Assembly (NCBI GenBank): GCA_002396085.1
Contig: DGWI01000012.1
Span: 78,853 to 142,852, forward strand
DNA length: 64,000 nt
Reading direction: 5' to 3'
From: Porphyromonadaceae bacterium UBA4262
GTDB lineage: Bacteria; Bacteroidota; Bacteroidia; Bacteroidales; Muribaculaceae
Under the pieces are notes generated by a model, which had not been told where the DNA came from, made no database searches, and saw nothing but the letters and a program-made list of their open reading frames with translations. The translations under genes were made by a program, and so were the position numbers. Positions 17,230 to 25,918 of the stretch are shown in pieces (within the stretch, counting starts at the first letter, position 1; each line of letters starts with the position of its first letter).

Positions 17230-17245
17230 GGCTAGATGAGGGGGC

Positions 17246-19435
17246 TTACTGAATCACCTTGCGGGCGGTGCCGTCGCTCATCTTGACGATGACTATACCT
17301 GTTGCATTGGCATCGACACGCTTGCCATCGAGGCTATAGCGTGCCACTTCGTGGGCGTTGTCGCTGCCCACCGTGGCGACATTGCTGTAAGCCAGGTCAT
17401 CGATACGGAAAGCGGGACTAATGACTTGCTCCTGCCAGTTGCCGGCAGCATCGGTTAGGCGAATCTTCAGGTCGAACCAACCCTGATATGCCTCACCCGT
17501 CACGCTAGCCAAGGGTGTTGCATAATAGTGACCTAAGCCGTCAAAATAGTACTCGGCGACCTCGTTGGCATCAATTGGTGTCCAATTGTCTTCTTGACAA
17601 GGCGAATAAGCAACCTCGACACTTGCCAAGTCATTGCAAATGAAATACTGCGTACGTTCTTCGTTGTCAATATATTGTTCATTGAAATCGCCACAATAGA
17701 ATTGCAGAGTGCCCTGATCGCCAGTAGCGAAACGATCAATGGCATTACCCTCTGTGTCACGGAAGTCCAACATCTGTAATGTGGGTGCCAAATCATCATT
17801 TCCTGCCATGTCAAAGTGCATGCTTGTCACATTCTTACCTGGAATCCCGTCGACATCCACATTCTCGTTGGTGGTTACTATATCAACCAGTCCTTGGTCG
17901 CCCGTTGTCCAATTAAAATAAGTTAACATATCACCTTCACCGATAGTTTCACCATCAACCTTTATTACTGAGTGAGTTGTATACCAATCGCTCTCGCGTA
18001 CTTCTCCATTTCGCCCAATATAGTCATTGAAATAAAGCGACTTTTGAATGCCTCCTGTTGGAAGGACTTCACTAAGCATATCTTGTACCATAATTGGGCA
18101 AGAATTTCCTGTAATTGTTTTCATTTTCGCCACATCGAAGGTGTGGATTGGTGGGCGATTACTTGTCGGGAAAAATGTATAACCTGATGCCGCATCAGGA
18201 TTAGGCTTGACACTGTAAATATTGTTTCCTACAGATATTAAACCTTTATAGATATGAACAAGGCCTTCGTCATCAAAAGCCGTAAAGGGGTCTCTTACTA
18301 AGGTTTTTATGTCCGATGCCCATGGATTTTCACCATCTCCAACCTGGGGCGATATGAAACAGTGAATAGGACTGACTGCGTCTTCATGTGACTTGCATAG
18401 GAAGTAACGACAAGGCTCGTCATTAGCCAGTGTATAATTATTTGCTAGTAGTCTCCAACCTCCCATAAGTCGATGCTCGTCTGCATTGCTGAAACCAAGA
18501 CCTGGATAGAGTTCGCAATGTTGGCCATAAGGCGTATGCTTGAACGTCTTTTCATAGGATATATAGTCTTCCGGTTTATTTGACACAATAGTATCTTTAC
18601 AAGTTGAAACTTCAAAATCCACTACATAGTAACTGCCGTCAAAGTTATATCGAGAGAAAGCCATGGTGCAACCGAAAGCGATTCGGTCACTCACCTGATT
18701 GATAAAGATGTCAGACCCATGGGTTGCATCTCTGTCTCTTGCTCCAGTCCAGATGTTTGCCCAATTACTGGAAACACAGAAAAGATTTGTGCCATTCTTC
18801 AAACAGATGTTGTAGGTGTATACCAAATTGCCGACAGTTCCTTCTTCAATGACCTCTTGGGGGGAGCCATCTTTATGTATCAACACAGTTTCGGGGTAGC
18901 ATTCTTCACCAGTGGGTAGATATGGCTCAAATTGGATTTGTATGTTGGCCTCTTCCGCACAGACAGAGAGAGAAGTGTCATTGATGAGTTCTACTTGTTC
19001 GTGGATAATATTACAGTTATGACTTGGGTTAACCTCATAATGATAATAAACGGCTATATCATATATTCCTTCAGGAACCTGTATTTGTGCCTTGCCTGGA
19101 GTTCCGGCATCTTCGGCATCCCAACCGTCACACGACCATCTATTTCCATCCTTATCAATAAAAGCATATTGCCAGTTTCGGGGATGGTAGTTTTCATCAT
19201 TTTCACCGCAGTCACGCAGGCAAGTGACTGTTACCAGATTGCCATTTACTACATTTTGTGGAGTAGTTTTGACAGGTCGTTCAAACGTAGGTGTAACTTT
19301 GTCTGAGTATAAAACTGTTGCACAAGTCTGGTTGTTTTGCAGCATTTGCACTTTGACTGGATTGGTTGTGGCTGCAAAGCACAAACAACCATACATGATG
19401 AGGCACAGCGACATCCAGTAGTTAAGATTCTTCAT
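17246..19435 (-). CDS. Secreted protein with T9SS-type C-terminal sorting tail (paralogue of 46881-49031)
   Basis: A 729-residue protein. I start it at the ATG at 19435, where a signal peptide begins (MKNLNYWMSLCLIMYGCLCF); the longer open frame crosses the promoter. The large middle part matches no family I know. The last 200 residues align with the protein at 46881-49031: PTLQMLDFRD, ASVEVAYSPC, GWFDLKIRLTDAAGNWQEQ and SPAFRIDDLAYSNVA. The end, ARYSLDGKRVDANATG followed by IVIVKMSDGTARKVI, is a type A-like T9SS sorting domain. The protein is therefore probably exported and surface-attached. It sits beside TPR-AraC regulator 1. The leader is about 45 bases and the promoter is at 19489-19520. 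Confidence 0.8.
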   Translation of the reverse strand: MKNLNYWMSLCLIMYGCLCFAATTNPVKVQMLQNNQTCATVLYSDKVTPTFERPVKTTPQNVVNGNLVTVTCLRDCGENDENYHPRNWQYAFIDKDGNRWSCDGWDAEDAGTPGKAQIQVPEGIYDIAVYYHYEVNPSHNCNIIHEQVELINDTSLSVCAEEANIQIQFEPYLPTGEECYPETVLIHKDGSPQEVIEEGTVGNLVYTYNICLKNGTNLFCVSSNWANIWTGARDRDATHGSDIFINQVSDRIAFGCTMAFSRYNFDGSYYVVDFEVSTCKDTIVSNKPEDYISYEKTFKHTPYGQHCELYPGLGFSNADEHRLMGGWRLLANNYTLANDEPCRYFLCKSHEDAVSPIHCFISPQVGDGENPWASDIKTLVRDPFTAFDDEGLVHIYKGLISVGNNIYSVKPNPDAASGYTFFPTSNRPPIHTFDVAKMKTITGNSCPIMVQDMLSEVLPTGGIQKSLYFNDYIGRNGEVRESDWYTTHSVIKVDGETIGEGDMLTYFNWTTGDQGLVDIVTTNENVDVDGIPGKNVTSMHFDMAGNDDLAPTLQMLDFRDTEGNAIDRFATGDQGTLQFYCGDFNEQYIDNEERTQYFICNDLASVEVAYSPCQEDNWTPIDANEVAEYYFDGLGHYYATPLASVTGEAYQGWFDLKIRLTDAAGNWQEQVISPAFRIDDLAYSNVATVGSDNAHEVARYSLDGKRVDANATGIVIVKMSDGTARKVIQ

Positions 19436-19488
19436 TTTTTTAAGTTTAAAGGTTTGACAAAATGAGTGATTGAAAACGTTTTCGAGTG

Positions 19489-19520
19489 CAAAATTACTGC
19501 CGCCCGGTGGGGCGACCAAA
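19489..19520 (-). promoter_or_regulatory. Promoter of the secreted protein gene at 17246-19435
   Basis: On the minus strand, TTTG (19520-19517), a 20-bp spacer and TAATTTTG (19496-19489) match the Bacteroidales housekeeping consensus. The transcribed sequence after it begins GCACTCG, as also seen for the paralogue gene at 46881. Confidence 0.7.
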
Positions 19521-19755
19521 TTTTTGGGCACAGGAAATGTGCCGCTTTACACAACGGCACAAAACTCACCCTTTCGCTCTCCTTGTCCATGTGCTGTTTT
19601 ATATAATCAGACACCGTATTTTGCAGTATATCAACACTTTATAGTTGACGAGGAAATTTTGCATCATTTTTGTGTCTTGCGCGAGTTTTTGGGGGTATAA
19701 TAAAAAATCGCTCACAGCACGGTGAGCGATTTTTGTTGTGGCTGATGTGGAGGGG
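19521..19755. other. Intergenic region between secreted protein and GYF_2/CD225 genes
   Basis: No gene is seen. It contains the upstream part of the secreted protein's promoter region, a hairpin GTGCCGttgtgtaaaGCGGCAC (about 19537-19560), and the terminator at 19702-19734. Confidence 0.4.
19702..19734. terminator. Intrinsic terminator after the GYF_2/CD225 gene
   Basis: AAAAATCGCTCAC pairs with GTGAGCGATTTTT around an AGCACG-type loop. The A run and T run on the two sides make it work in either direction. It ends the minus-strand gene at 19756. Confidence 0.85.
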
Positions 19756-20352
19756 TCAGGCGCCCATCAGCGACATCTGGATGAGCGAGACGAGCGGCTG
19801 CAGGGCAAGGCCAGCCACGATGGTGCCGATGCACCACCAGGCACTCACCTCGCTGTAGTGCTCGGCTGCAGCGATGTCGCCCTCGTAGTATTTCTTCGAT
19901 ACCTTGTTGGCATAGACGATGGCGACGATGCCCAGCGGGATGCAGCACAGGATGGTGCTGATGATGGCCCACACCATGTTGGTGGGTGGACACGGTGGGT
20001 AAGGCTGCTGGGGAGCATTGGCCTGCTGAACGGGTTGCCCCATGGCTGGCTGCTGAACCGGACGGCCCATGACCACCGGCTGCTGCACGGGGGTGCCCAT
20101 GACAGGCTGCTCAACGGGCGTACCCATCACAGGCTCCTCGATGGGCTGGCCCATCGTTGGCTCGGGATGCTCGGCGGTTGCCGGCTGCAAGTGCGCCAAC
20201 TCGGGCACTTGGTGCAACGGCATCCAGTCGTCGAAGCCTGCACTCCACACATAGGTCTTCTCACTCAAGGTCATCTGCTCCAGTTGTTCGAGGGTGAGCG
20301 GACCTGTCTGCTCTCCGTCTTGATTAATCCAGTATTGAATCTTGTCGCTCAT
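19756..20352 (-). CDS. GYF_2 domain protein with Pro-rich repeats and CD225/dispanin-like membrane domain
   Basis: A 198-residue protein, started at the ATG at 20352 (MSDKIQYWINQDGEQTGPL). Residues 5-50 are a GYF_2-type module (GPLTLEQLEQM, WSAGFDDWMPL). Residues about 60-115 are a low-complexity linker of MGxPVxxPV repeats. The C-terminal 75 residues contain two hydrophobic segments with NMVWAIISTILCCIPLGIVA and YANKVSKKYYEGD, the pattern of the CD225/dispanin (interferon-induced transmembrane-like) domain. Such fusions are widespread in Bacteroidota; the function is unknown. The protein is an inner-membrane protein with a cytoplasmic peptide-binding-like module. No signal peptide is present. 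Confidence 0.85.
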   Translation of the reverse strand: MSDKIQYWINQDGEQTGPLTLEQLEQMTLSEKTYVWSAGFDDWMPLHQVPELAHLQPATAEHPEPTMGQPIEEPVMGTPVEQPVMGTPVQQPVVMGRPVQQPAMGQPVQQANAPQQPYPPCPPTNMVWAIISTILCCIPLGIVAIVYANKVSKKYYEGDIAAAEHYSEVSAWWCIGTIVAGLALQPLVSLIQMSLMGA

Positions 20353-20431
20353 TGTGTACACATGTTAAAGATAGGCACAAAGGTAAAGCATTTTTGTGTC
20401 AAAACAAAATATTTCGCATTTTTTTTGCAAG

Positions 20432-20466
20432 TTTGTTGGTCATTTCCGAAAAAAGCAGTACCTTTG
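20432..20466 (+). promoter_or_regulatory. Promoter of tRNA-Gln
   Basis: TTTG/TTGG (20432-20439) followed after 19 bases by TACCTTTG (20459-20466) fits the -33/-7 consensus. It lies about 40 bases upstream of the mature tRNA. Confidence 0.65.
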
Positions 20467-20507
20467 CAGCGCAATTGTGTGGCACATGCCACAGATTGAC
20501 ATGGGAT

Positions 20508-20578
20508 TGTCCTATAGTGTAATGGTAACACAACGGTTTTTGGTGCCGCATTTCCTGGTTCGAGTCCGGGTAGGACAA
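20508..20578 (+). tRNA. tRNA-Gln (anticodon TTG)
   Basis: The acceptor arms TGTCCTA (20508-20514) and TAGGACA (20571-20577) pair over 7 bp. The anticodon stem CGGT/GCCG encloses a TTTTGGT loop that gives anticodon TTG. The T loop sequence GGTTCGAGTCC is present. CCA follows directly after the discriminator base. A terminator hairpin is at 20581-20617. Confidence 0.92.
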
Positions 20579-20580
20579 CC

Positions 20581-20617
20581 AAAAAACAACCATCTGGTTT
20601 TCAGGTGGTTGTTTTTT
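20581..20617. terminator. Terminator hairpin after tRNA-Gln
   Basis: AAAAAACAACCATCTG pairs with CAGGTGGTTGTTTTTT (one G-T type mismatch), giving an intrinsic terminator with a U run on the plus strand. It may also serve the glycosyltransferase gene that ends at 20691 on the other strand. Confidence 0.8.
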
Positions 20618-20624
20618 GTTTTTC

Positions 20625-20682
20625 AGTCGAATGCTCGAGTGTTCGAGTAATCGAATAATCGAGCAATCGAGTAGTCGATAAT
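20625..20682. repeat. Micro-repeat of CGAGTAAT-like units
   Basis: Six to seven imperfect copies of a roughly 8-9 base unit (CGAGTGTT, CGAGTAAT, CGAATAAT, CGAGCAAT, CGAGTAGT). It is one of several short direct-repeat fillers in intergenic DNA of this window. Confidence 0.6.
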
Positions 20683-20690
20683 GTTTTGTG

Positions 20691-21695
20691 TTAGAACACC
20701 TTGCGGCCGCGCAGGTAGTGGTCGATGACGATGTTGCAGTGGCACTCGGGCATCTCGCGCAGCAGGTTGCGGGTGGGGTGCTCGGTGTAGCCAGCCCGCA
20801 TGCGACGGTAGTCGCGGTGCGCCTTGAGGATCGCCTTGGCATCGCCCCAGTGCATCTTGGCCAATGCCATGCCAAAGGCCAGCGTGTCGTAGAGCCGGCG
20901 AATGTACAACAGCCGCCGTCCCTCACCAGCCGGCAAGTTCTTGTGCAGCAACAACAGGTTGTTGCGGAAGTTGAGATAGGTCTTGCGGGGATTGCCTTGC
21001 GGCAGACTTGCCCCGCCCAGGTGGTAGACGCGCGCTTGCGGCACCATGCGGATGTCGCTGCCCAGCAAGTGGATGCGCCAGCACAGGTCGATTTCCTCCA
21101 TGTGTGCAAAGAAGTCCTTGTCAAGACCGCCGGCTTGCAGATAGAGCGCGGTGCGCACCACCAGGCATGCGCCACTGGCCCAAAGGATGCTGGGTGTGAT
21201 GTCGTCATACTGCCCGTGATCGTCCTCAATGGCCTCGAAGATGCGACCGCGGCAGTAGGGATAGCCGTGGCAGTCGAGGTAACCACCTGCAGCCCCGGCA
21301 TACTCAAACATCTCCCTGCCATCCTCACGGTCGTGCAGCAACTTGGGCTGGGCTGCACCCACCTCGGGGTGAGCATCCAGATAGTCGATCACCGGATCGA
21401 GCCAATGTTCGGGTGTGCGCACGTCGCTGTTGAGCAGCACGGTGTACTCATAGTCGGCGCACTGGGCGATAGCACGGTTGTACCCCTCGGCAAAGCCATA
21501 ATTCTGGTCTAACTTGATGACCTGCACGGTCGGGAACTCATTGCGCAACACGTCCAGACTGTTGTCGGTCGACCCGTTGTCGGCCACGATGACATCGGCC
21601 AGCGCATCGGGCGTGTTGTGCACGACGCTGGGTACATACCGGCGCAGGAGCCTGGCTCCGTTCCAGTTGAGGATGATGACGGCGACTTTTTTCAA
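20691..21695 (-). CDS. GT2-family glycosyltransferase
   Basis: A 334-residue cytoplasmic or membrane-associated family 2 glycosyltransferase. The N-terminus VAVIILNWNG, then VADNGSTDNS and LNSDVRTPEHWLDP (the DxD-type nucleotide-sugar/metal site), and a later FFAHMEEIDLCWR acceptor-side motif are typical. The closest resemblance is to rhamnosyl- or galactosyl-like transferases of the WcaA/RfbF type, but the sugar cannot be told from sequence. It lies 33 bp downstream of mtaB on the same strand, separated only by GTTACGA micro-repeats, so the two may be co-transcribed. Confidence 0.9.
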   Translation of the reverse strand: MKKVAVIILNWNGARLLRRYVPSVVHNTPDALADVIVADNGSTDNSLDVLRNEFPTVQVIKLDQNYGFAEGYNRAIAQCADYEYTVLLNSDVRTPEHWLDPVIDYLDAHPEVGAAQPKLLHDREDGREMFEYAGAAGGYLDCHGYPYCRGRIFEAIEDDHGQYDDITPSILWASGACLVVRTALYLQAGGLDKDFFAHMEEIDLCWRIHLLGSDIRMVPQARVYHLGGASLPQGNPRKTYLNFRNNLLLLHKNLPAGEGRRLLYIRRLYDTLAFGMALAKMHWGDAKAILKAHRDYRRMRAGYTEHPTRNLLREMPECHCNIVIDHYLRGRKVF

Positions 21696-21697
21696 TT

Positions 21698-21735
21698 CAG
21701 TTACGAGTTACGAGTTACAAGTTACAAGTTACGAA
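21698..21735. repeat. GAGTTAC micro-repeat between mtaB and the glycosyltransferase
   Basis: Five imperfect copies of ACGAGTT/ACAAGTT in a row fill the gap between the two genes and reach the mtaB stop codon. The same unit is found at 54849-54885. Confidence 0.6.
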
Positions 21736-23042
21736 TTAAGAATTGTGGCTTCGACGGTGAGGTCGTCGTTGAGGCTGACCAGACGGATGGGGACAATGCG
21801 GTTGGTCAGGCTGTCGTCAGGGGCGACATTGACGCGGATGTAGTTGTCGGTGAACCCGTGCATCGGGCCGTTGCCATGTGGCTGCTCGAGCAGCACCGGG
21901 CGCACTGTGCCCAAGTAGCGCTCGATGAAGGCGCGCTGCTTGTGGTCGCTCAGGGCTATCATCCGTGCGGCACGCTCTTGCTTGACACGCTGTGGCACAA
22001 TCACGGGTATGCGCAGAGCCATGGTGCCGGGACGCTCGCTGTAGGGGAACACGTGCAGATGCTGCAGGTCCAGGCTGGCGATGAACTGGTAACTGTCCTC
22101 AAACAACTCATCGGTCTCGCCGCGTGTGCCCACCATCACATCCACACCGATGAAACAGTCGGGCATCAACTGGCGGCAGCGGGACACCTTGTCGGCAAAC
22201 AACTGGCGATTGTAGTGGCGACGCATGAGCCGCAACACCTCGTCGTTGCCGCACTGAAGCGGAATGTGGAAGTGCGGCATGAAGGCTCGCGACTGGGCAC
22301 AGAACTGAATGATGTCGTCGGTGAGCAAGTCGGGCTCGATCGACGAGATGCGGTAACGCTCGATGCCCTCGATGCTGTCGAAAGCCTCAAGCAGATTCAA
22401 GAACTTCTCACCCGTGTTCTTGCCGAAGTCGCCAATGTTCACACCCGTGATGACAATCTCCTTGCCGCCCTCGTCGGCCACTTGCCGCGCTTGGTCCACC
22501 AGGCTCTGGATGGTGCCACTGCGGCTGCGACCGCGCGCCATGGGGATGGTGCAATAACTGCAATAATAGTCGCACCCGTCCTGAACCTTAAGCCAGTAGC
22601 GCGTGCGGTCGCCACGCTCGCACGATGGGCTGAAGCGGCGAATGTCGGGCGTGCGGGTCACCGCGATGGCCGACTGACGGTCGTTGAGCCACCGCTCGAC
22701 ATAGTCGGCGATGTCCAACTTCTGCTCACTGCCCAGCACGATGTCCACCCCAGGAATCTCGGCAATCTCCTGACTCTTGAGTTGGGCATAGCAACCGGTG
22801 ACCACCATCAGTGCATCGGGATAGAGCTTGATGAGCCGGCGTATGTGCTGGCGACACTTGCGGTCGGCCAGCTCGGTCACACTGCAAGTGTTGACCACGC
22901 AGATGTCGGGGGTCTCGTCGGCAGCGGCTACAGCGATGCCACGCTCGCCGAGCAACTTGCCCAGCGTCGCCGTCTCCGAGAAGTTGAGTTTACACCCCAG
23001 CGTCTCAAATCTTACTCTATGCCCAGTGTGGTTGTCTGTCAT
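21729..23042 (-). CDS. mtaB: tRNA t6A37 methylthiotransferase MtaB
   Basis: A 437-residue radical-SAM methylthiotransferase. The N-terminal UPF0004 cluster cysteines are C17 (TLGCKLN), C53 (NTCSV) and C84 (TGCYA). The radical-SAM CxxxCxxC motif is C157, C161 and C164. The C-terminal part matches a TRAM domain. TLGCKLN plus NTCSVT points to MtaB (which converts t6A to ms2t6A at position 37 of tRNAs reading ANN codons) rather than MiaB or RimO. The C-terminus overlaps a GTTACGA-type micro-repeat. Start at 23042 gives MTDNHTGHRVRFETLGC. Confidence 0.93.
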   Translation of the reverse strand: MTDNHTGHRVRFETLGCKLNFSETATLGKLLGERGIAVAAADETPDICVVNTCSVTELADRKCRQHIRRLIKLYPDALMVVTGCYAQLKSQEIAEIPGVDIVLGSEQKLDIADYVERWLNDRQSAIAVTRTPDIRRFSPSCERGDRTRYWLKVQDGCDYYCSYCTIPMARGRSRSGTIQSLVDQARQVADEGGKEIVITGVNIGDFGKNTGEKFLNLLEAFDSIEGIERYRISSIEPDLLTDDIIQFCAQSRAFMPHFHIPLQCGNDEVLRLMRRHYNRQLFADKVSRCRQLMPDCFIGVDVMVGTRGETDELFEDSYQFIASLDLQHLHVFPYSERPGTMALRIPVIVPQRVKQERAARMIALSDHKQRAFIERYLGTVRPVLLEQPHGNGPMHGFTDNYIRVNVAPDDSLTNRIVPIRLVSLNDDLTVEATILNS

Positions 23043-23052
23043 ATATATGTAG

Positions 23053-23074
23053 GGGCGACATGGCTATGTCGCCC
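23053..23074. repeat. GGGCGACAT hairpin
   Basis: GGGCGACAT-ggct-ATGTCGCCC is a perfect 9-bp stem between mtaB and tRNA-Arg. It is a plausible terminator for the tRNA on the minus strand, though without a U tract. Confidence 0.55.
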
Positions 23075-23097
23075 GCTAGCAAATGGTCATTAAAAAG

Positions 23098-23169
23098 TAC
23101 CCCCGCTGGGAATCGAACCCAAATCTCAGGTTTAGGAAACCTCCGTTCTATCCATTGAACTACAGGGGC
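23098..23169 (-). tRNA. tRNA-Arg (anticodon CCT)
   Basis: On the minus strand GCCCCTG (from 23169) pairs with CGGGGGT. The D arm is GTTC/GAAC, and the anticodon loop TTCCTAA gives CCT. The T arm contains GGTTCGATTCC. CCA is not encoded. The promoter is at 23189-23196. Confidence 0.92.
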
Positions 23170-23188
23170 CACTCTGCATTTCGGGGTG

Positions 23189-23196
23189 CAAAGGTA
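23189..23196 (-). promoter_or_regulatory. -7 element of tRNA-Arg
   Basis: TACCTTTG on the minus strand (written CAAAGGTA on the plus strand) lies 20 bases upstream of the mature tRNA. Confidence 0.6.
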
Positions 23197-23204
23197 CTAC
23201 TTTT

Positions 23205-23308
23205 TTAATTAAGAATTGAGAATTAAGAATTAAGATTTTTCATTTGTGTGGTGTTTTTCTCAACAGCGAACGAAATTCTTAATTCTTAATTCAAAACTCT
23301 TAATTTGA
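23205..23308. repeat. TTAAGAATT inverted micro-repeats
   Basis: Left copies TTAAGAATTGAGAATTAAG (about 23205-23232) and right complements CTTAATTCTTAATTC (about 23277-23293) can pair into a long imperfect hairpin downstream of the CoA-transferase gene. It may terminate that gene. Confidence 0.5.
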
Positions 23309-23309
23309 T

Positions 23310-24803
23310 TTAGAGCCACTTAGAGAAGTTGGCCTTGCGCATGTCGCCCTCGTGAGCCAGTGCGCTGTGGAATGCCAGAGCCATGTCGGGGTTCAGGTGA
23401 ATGTGTCCCTGACCAGCCAACTTGAGGTACTCGCGCAGCAATGGGCGATAGACGGGATGAGCAGCGTGCTCGATGATCTCCTCGGCCTGCTGTACGGGAT
23501 CCTTGAAGCGCAAGTCGGCAATACCCTGGTCGGTGATGATGATGTCTACCGAGTGGTCGGTGTGGTCGCAGTGGGTGACCATGGGAACGATGGTGCTGAT
23601 GCAGTCATCCTTCTTGATCGACGGGCACAGGAAGATGCTGGTATAAGCATTGCGGGTGAAGTCGCCCGATCCGCCGATACCGTTCATCAGACGCGAGCCG
23701 CTGACGTGCGACGAGTTGATGTGACCATAGAGGTCACACTCGATGGCGGTGTTCATCGACACCACACCGATGCGGCGAATCACCTCGGGGTTGTTAGAAA
23801 TCTCGCTGGGGCGCATCAGCAACTTGTCGTGCAATTCGGGCTTCTGGAAGAACTCGGTCATCGCGTCGCGCGAGAAGGTCATCGAGCAGGTGCTGGCAAA
23901 CTTGCAGCGTCCGCTCTCCAGCAACTTGAGCACACTGTCTTGCACGACCTCGGTGTACATCTCAAAGGCGGGGATGTCGGTGCTGGCCTCCAGTGAGTTG
24001 AGCACAGCGTTGGCGATGTTGCCCACACCACTCTGGATGGGCAGGAACGACTTGGGCATGCGACCATTCTTCATCTCGCTGACCAGGAACTCGCACACAT
24101 ACTCGCCAATCTTGGCAGTCACCTCGTCGACCGGGGTGAACGGAGTGGTCACGCCCAGGGGCATCGAACTCTTGACGACACCGACGACCTTCTTGGGATC
24201 GACGTGTGCCACAGGTTTGCCGGCACGGTCGCTTGGCTTGTAGATGGGAATCTCGCGGCGTGCGGGGGGATCCATGGGAATGTAGATGTCGTGCATGCCA
24301 CGGATGCTCTCGGGAATCATGTCGTTGATCTCGATGATGACCTTGTCGGCACACTGCAACCAAGTGGGAGTGTTGCCCAGACCGGTGCCCAGCACCATGT
24401 CACCATTGTCGTCAATGCTCTGCACCTCGACGATGGCGATGTGCATCTTGCCGTAGTAGCCATAGCGGAACTCCTGGCTCATCTCGCTCAAGTGACGGTC
24501 GTTGTAGTGCAAGTCACCCGAGTTGATGTGCTTGCGCAGTTCGCCCAGCGACTGGTAGGGAGCACGGAAGTTAATAGCGTCGGCTCTTACCAACTCGCCG
24601 TCAATATAGTCACTGGTTGAGGCACCAGTGAACAGATTGATTTTAAACTCGCGTCCAGCCTCATGCTCGCGTCTTGCCTTGGCAGCGATAGCAGGGGGGA
24701 CAACCTTGGGGCAGCCAGGGGCGGTGAAGCCCGACACACCCACATTCATGCCATGTTGTACAAACTCGGCAGCCTCTTCAGGCGTAAGAATCGGATAAAT
24801 CAT
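23310..24803 (-). CDS. Succinate-type acetyl/propionyl-CoA transferase (acetyl-CoA hydrolase/transferase family)
   Basis: A 497-residue class I CoA-transferase resembling AarC/ScpC-like succinate CoA-transferases: N-terminal MNVGVSGFTAPGCPKVVP, QSGVGNIANAV in the middle, and GIGGSGDFTRNAYTSIF, HCDHTDHSVDIIITDQGIADLR near the end. Members move CoA between succinyl-CoA and acetate or propionate. With MeaB elsewhere in the window this fits propionate formation through methylmalonyl-CoA. The gene has a leader of about 20-200 bases and no obvious operon partner. The exact substrate pair is inferred. Confidence 0.9.
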   Translation of the reverse strand: MIYPILTPEEAAEFVQHGMNVGVSGFTAPGCPKVVPPAIAAKARREHEAGREFKINLFTGASTSDYIDGELVRADAINFRAPYQSLGELRKHINSGDLHYNDRHLSEMSQEFRYGYYGKMHIAIVEVQSIDDNGDMVLGTGLGNTPTWLQCADKVIIEINDMIPESIRGMHDIYIPMDPPARREIPIYKPSDRAGKPVAHVDPKKVVGVVKSSMPLGVTTPFTPVDEVTAKIGEYVCEFLVSEMKNGRMPKSFLPIQSGVGNIANAVLNSLEASTDIPAFEMYTEVVQDSVLKLLESGRCKFASTCSMTFSRDAMTEFFQKPELHDKLLMRPSEISNNPEVIRRIGVVSMNTAIECDLYGHINSSHVSGSRLMNGIGGSGDFTRNAYTSIFLCPSIKKDDCISTIVPMVTHCDHTDHSVDIIITDQGIADLRFKDPVQQAEEIIEHAAHPVYRPLLREYLKLAGQGHIHLNPDMALAFHSALAHEGDMRKANFSKWL

Positions 24804-25072
24804 GATGATTTAATATCGTTAAATTGTATATAGGTTTCAATGAAACAGTCCGCAAAATTACAACATTTAATTGACAATCAAAAAAAATGCTCTCCGAAAA
24901 AGACTCGTTTGGCATTTTTTCAACTGATTTAACCCTATTGCAATTTTGAGTTATTGTCACTTGAGCGCATCGTTGCGCGGTTGCAATCATGGCACTTGTT
25001 GACAATAATTGGAGAAAAAGACCAGAATTTGTCAAAAATATAGTACCTTTGCAGTCCAAAACCGAAATTGCG
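24804..25072. promoter_or_regulatory. Divergent promoter region between CoA-transferase and AraC-MFS genes
   Basis: Contains TACCTTTG at 25044-25051, the -7 box for the AraC gene, giving a short leader before the ATG at 25073. The CoA-transferase promoter must lie in 24820-24960 on the minus strand; I see no sharp consensus box. The rest is AT-rich and non-coding. Confidence 0.55.
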
Positions 25073-25918
25073 ATGAATTTTGACCAACAATTGGAACGGC
25101 AGGGTTATTGTTGTACGACTATCACTGCCAGTGACATACGGCCACAAAGACCCATTAACAAGGTAACCATACTGATGTTGTGTACCCGTGGCACTGCCCT
25201 CCTTGAGGTGAACATGGAGCAGGTCAGGGCACGGGCTGGATCACGCATTTGCTACACGCATGTCCTTGAGATGCGCCACCTGGAGGTCTCGAGCGACTTC
25301 GAGGCCATTGCGCTTGTGATGAACGACCAGTTCTCGTTTGAATCGGTCGTTGGGGTCGAGACCGAACTACTGCAGTCACTCTTCATCACGCCCGTTCGCC
25401 AAATAGACGACACCCTGCGTTGGAAGTTGCTGCTTAACCTAGTCGAGAGCATGCGCATCTATGGCTCGATGGGCGAAGGCAAGTTTCACCACGAGATACC
25501 GCGCAGCATCTTTCGCAGCATTGTCATCATTCTTGGGGAGAGCGAAGTGGAGTATGCTTCTGCTGTTTCTGGTTCGCGCACACAAGGTTATTCAATGTCC
25601 GATACCTATTTTCGCAACTTTATCAACCTCATTAACGATCACGTGCGGCGCGAGCATGAGGTCGTCTTCTATGCCGAGCAGTTGCACATCACGCCCAAGT
25701 ATCTGAACGAGATATGCAAACTCAAGTCGGGACACAAGGCCAAGGAAATCATTTCAACAATACTGGTCACGCTAGTCAAACGTGAAATCACTTACTCGAG
25801 CAAGTCGATGAAGGAATTGGCAGCCGAGTTTAATTTCTCAGACCAGTCGAGTCTGGGCAAGTTCTTTCGCAAACTCACAGGGCAGTCACCACTGTCGTTC
25901 AAACGCACGATGTCATGA
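25073..25918 (+). CDS. AraC-family transcriptional regulator
   Basis: A 281-residue cytoplasmic regulator. I start it at the ATG at 25073 because a TACCTTTG -7 box at 25044-25051 places transcription start just before it; the longer frame to 24989 would begin upstream of the promoter. The N-terminal half is a cupin-like effector domain. The C-terminal 95 residues are the AraC double helix-turn-helix (VVFYAEQLHITPKYLNEICK and MKELAAEFNFSDQSSLGKFFRKLTG). The stop overlaps the start of the MFS gene by 4 bp, so it probably controls that exporter. The inducer is unknown. Confidence 0.9.
   Translation: MNFDQQLERQGYCCTTITASDIRPQRPINKVTILMLCTRGTALLEVNMEQVRARAGSRICYTHVLEMRHLEVSSDFEAIALVMNDQFSFESVVGVETELLQSLFITPVRQIDDTLRWKLLLNLVESMRIYGSMGEGKFHHEIPRSIFRSIVIILGESEVEYASAVSGSRTQGYSMSDTYFRNFINLINDHVRREHEVVFYAEQLHITPKYLNEICKLKSGHKAKEIISTILVTLVKREITYSSKSMKELAAEFNFSDQSSLGKFFRKLTGQSPLSFKRTMS

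Noticed and set aside
21618..23093. 491-residue antisense frame opposite mtaB
   Set aside because: The minus strand encodes a complete MtaB with all cluster cysteines; the antisense product has no motif.
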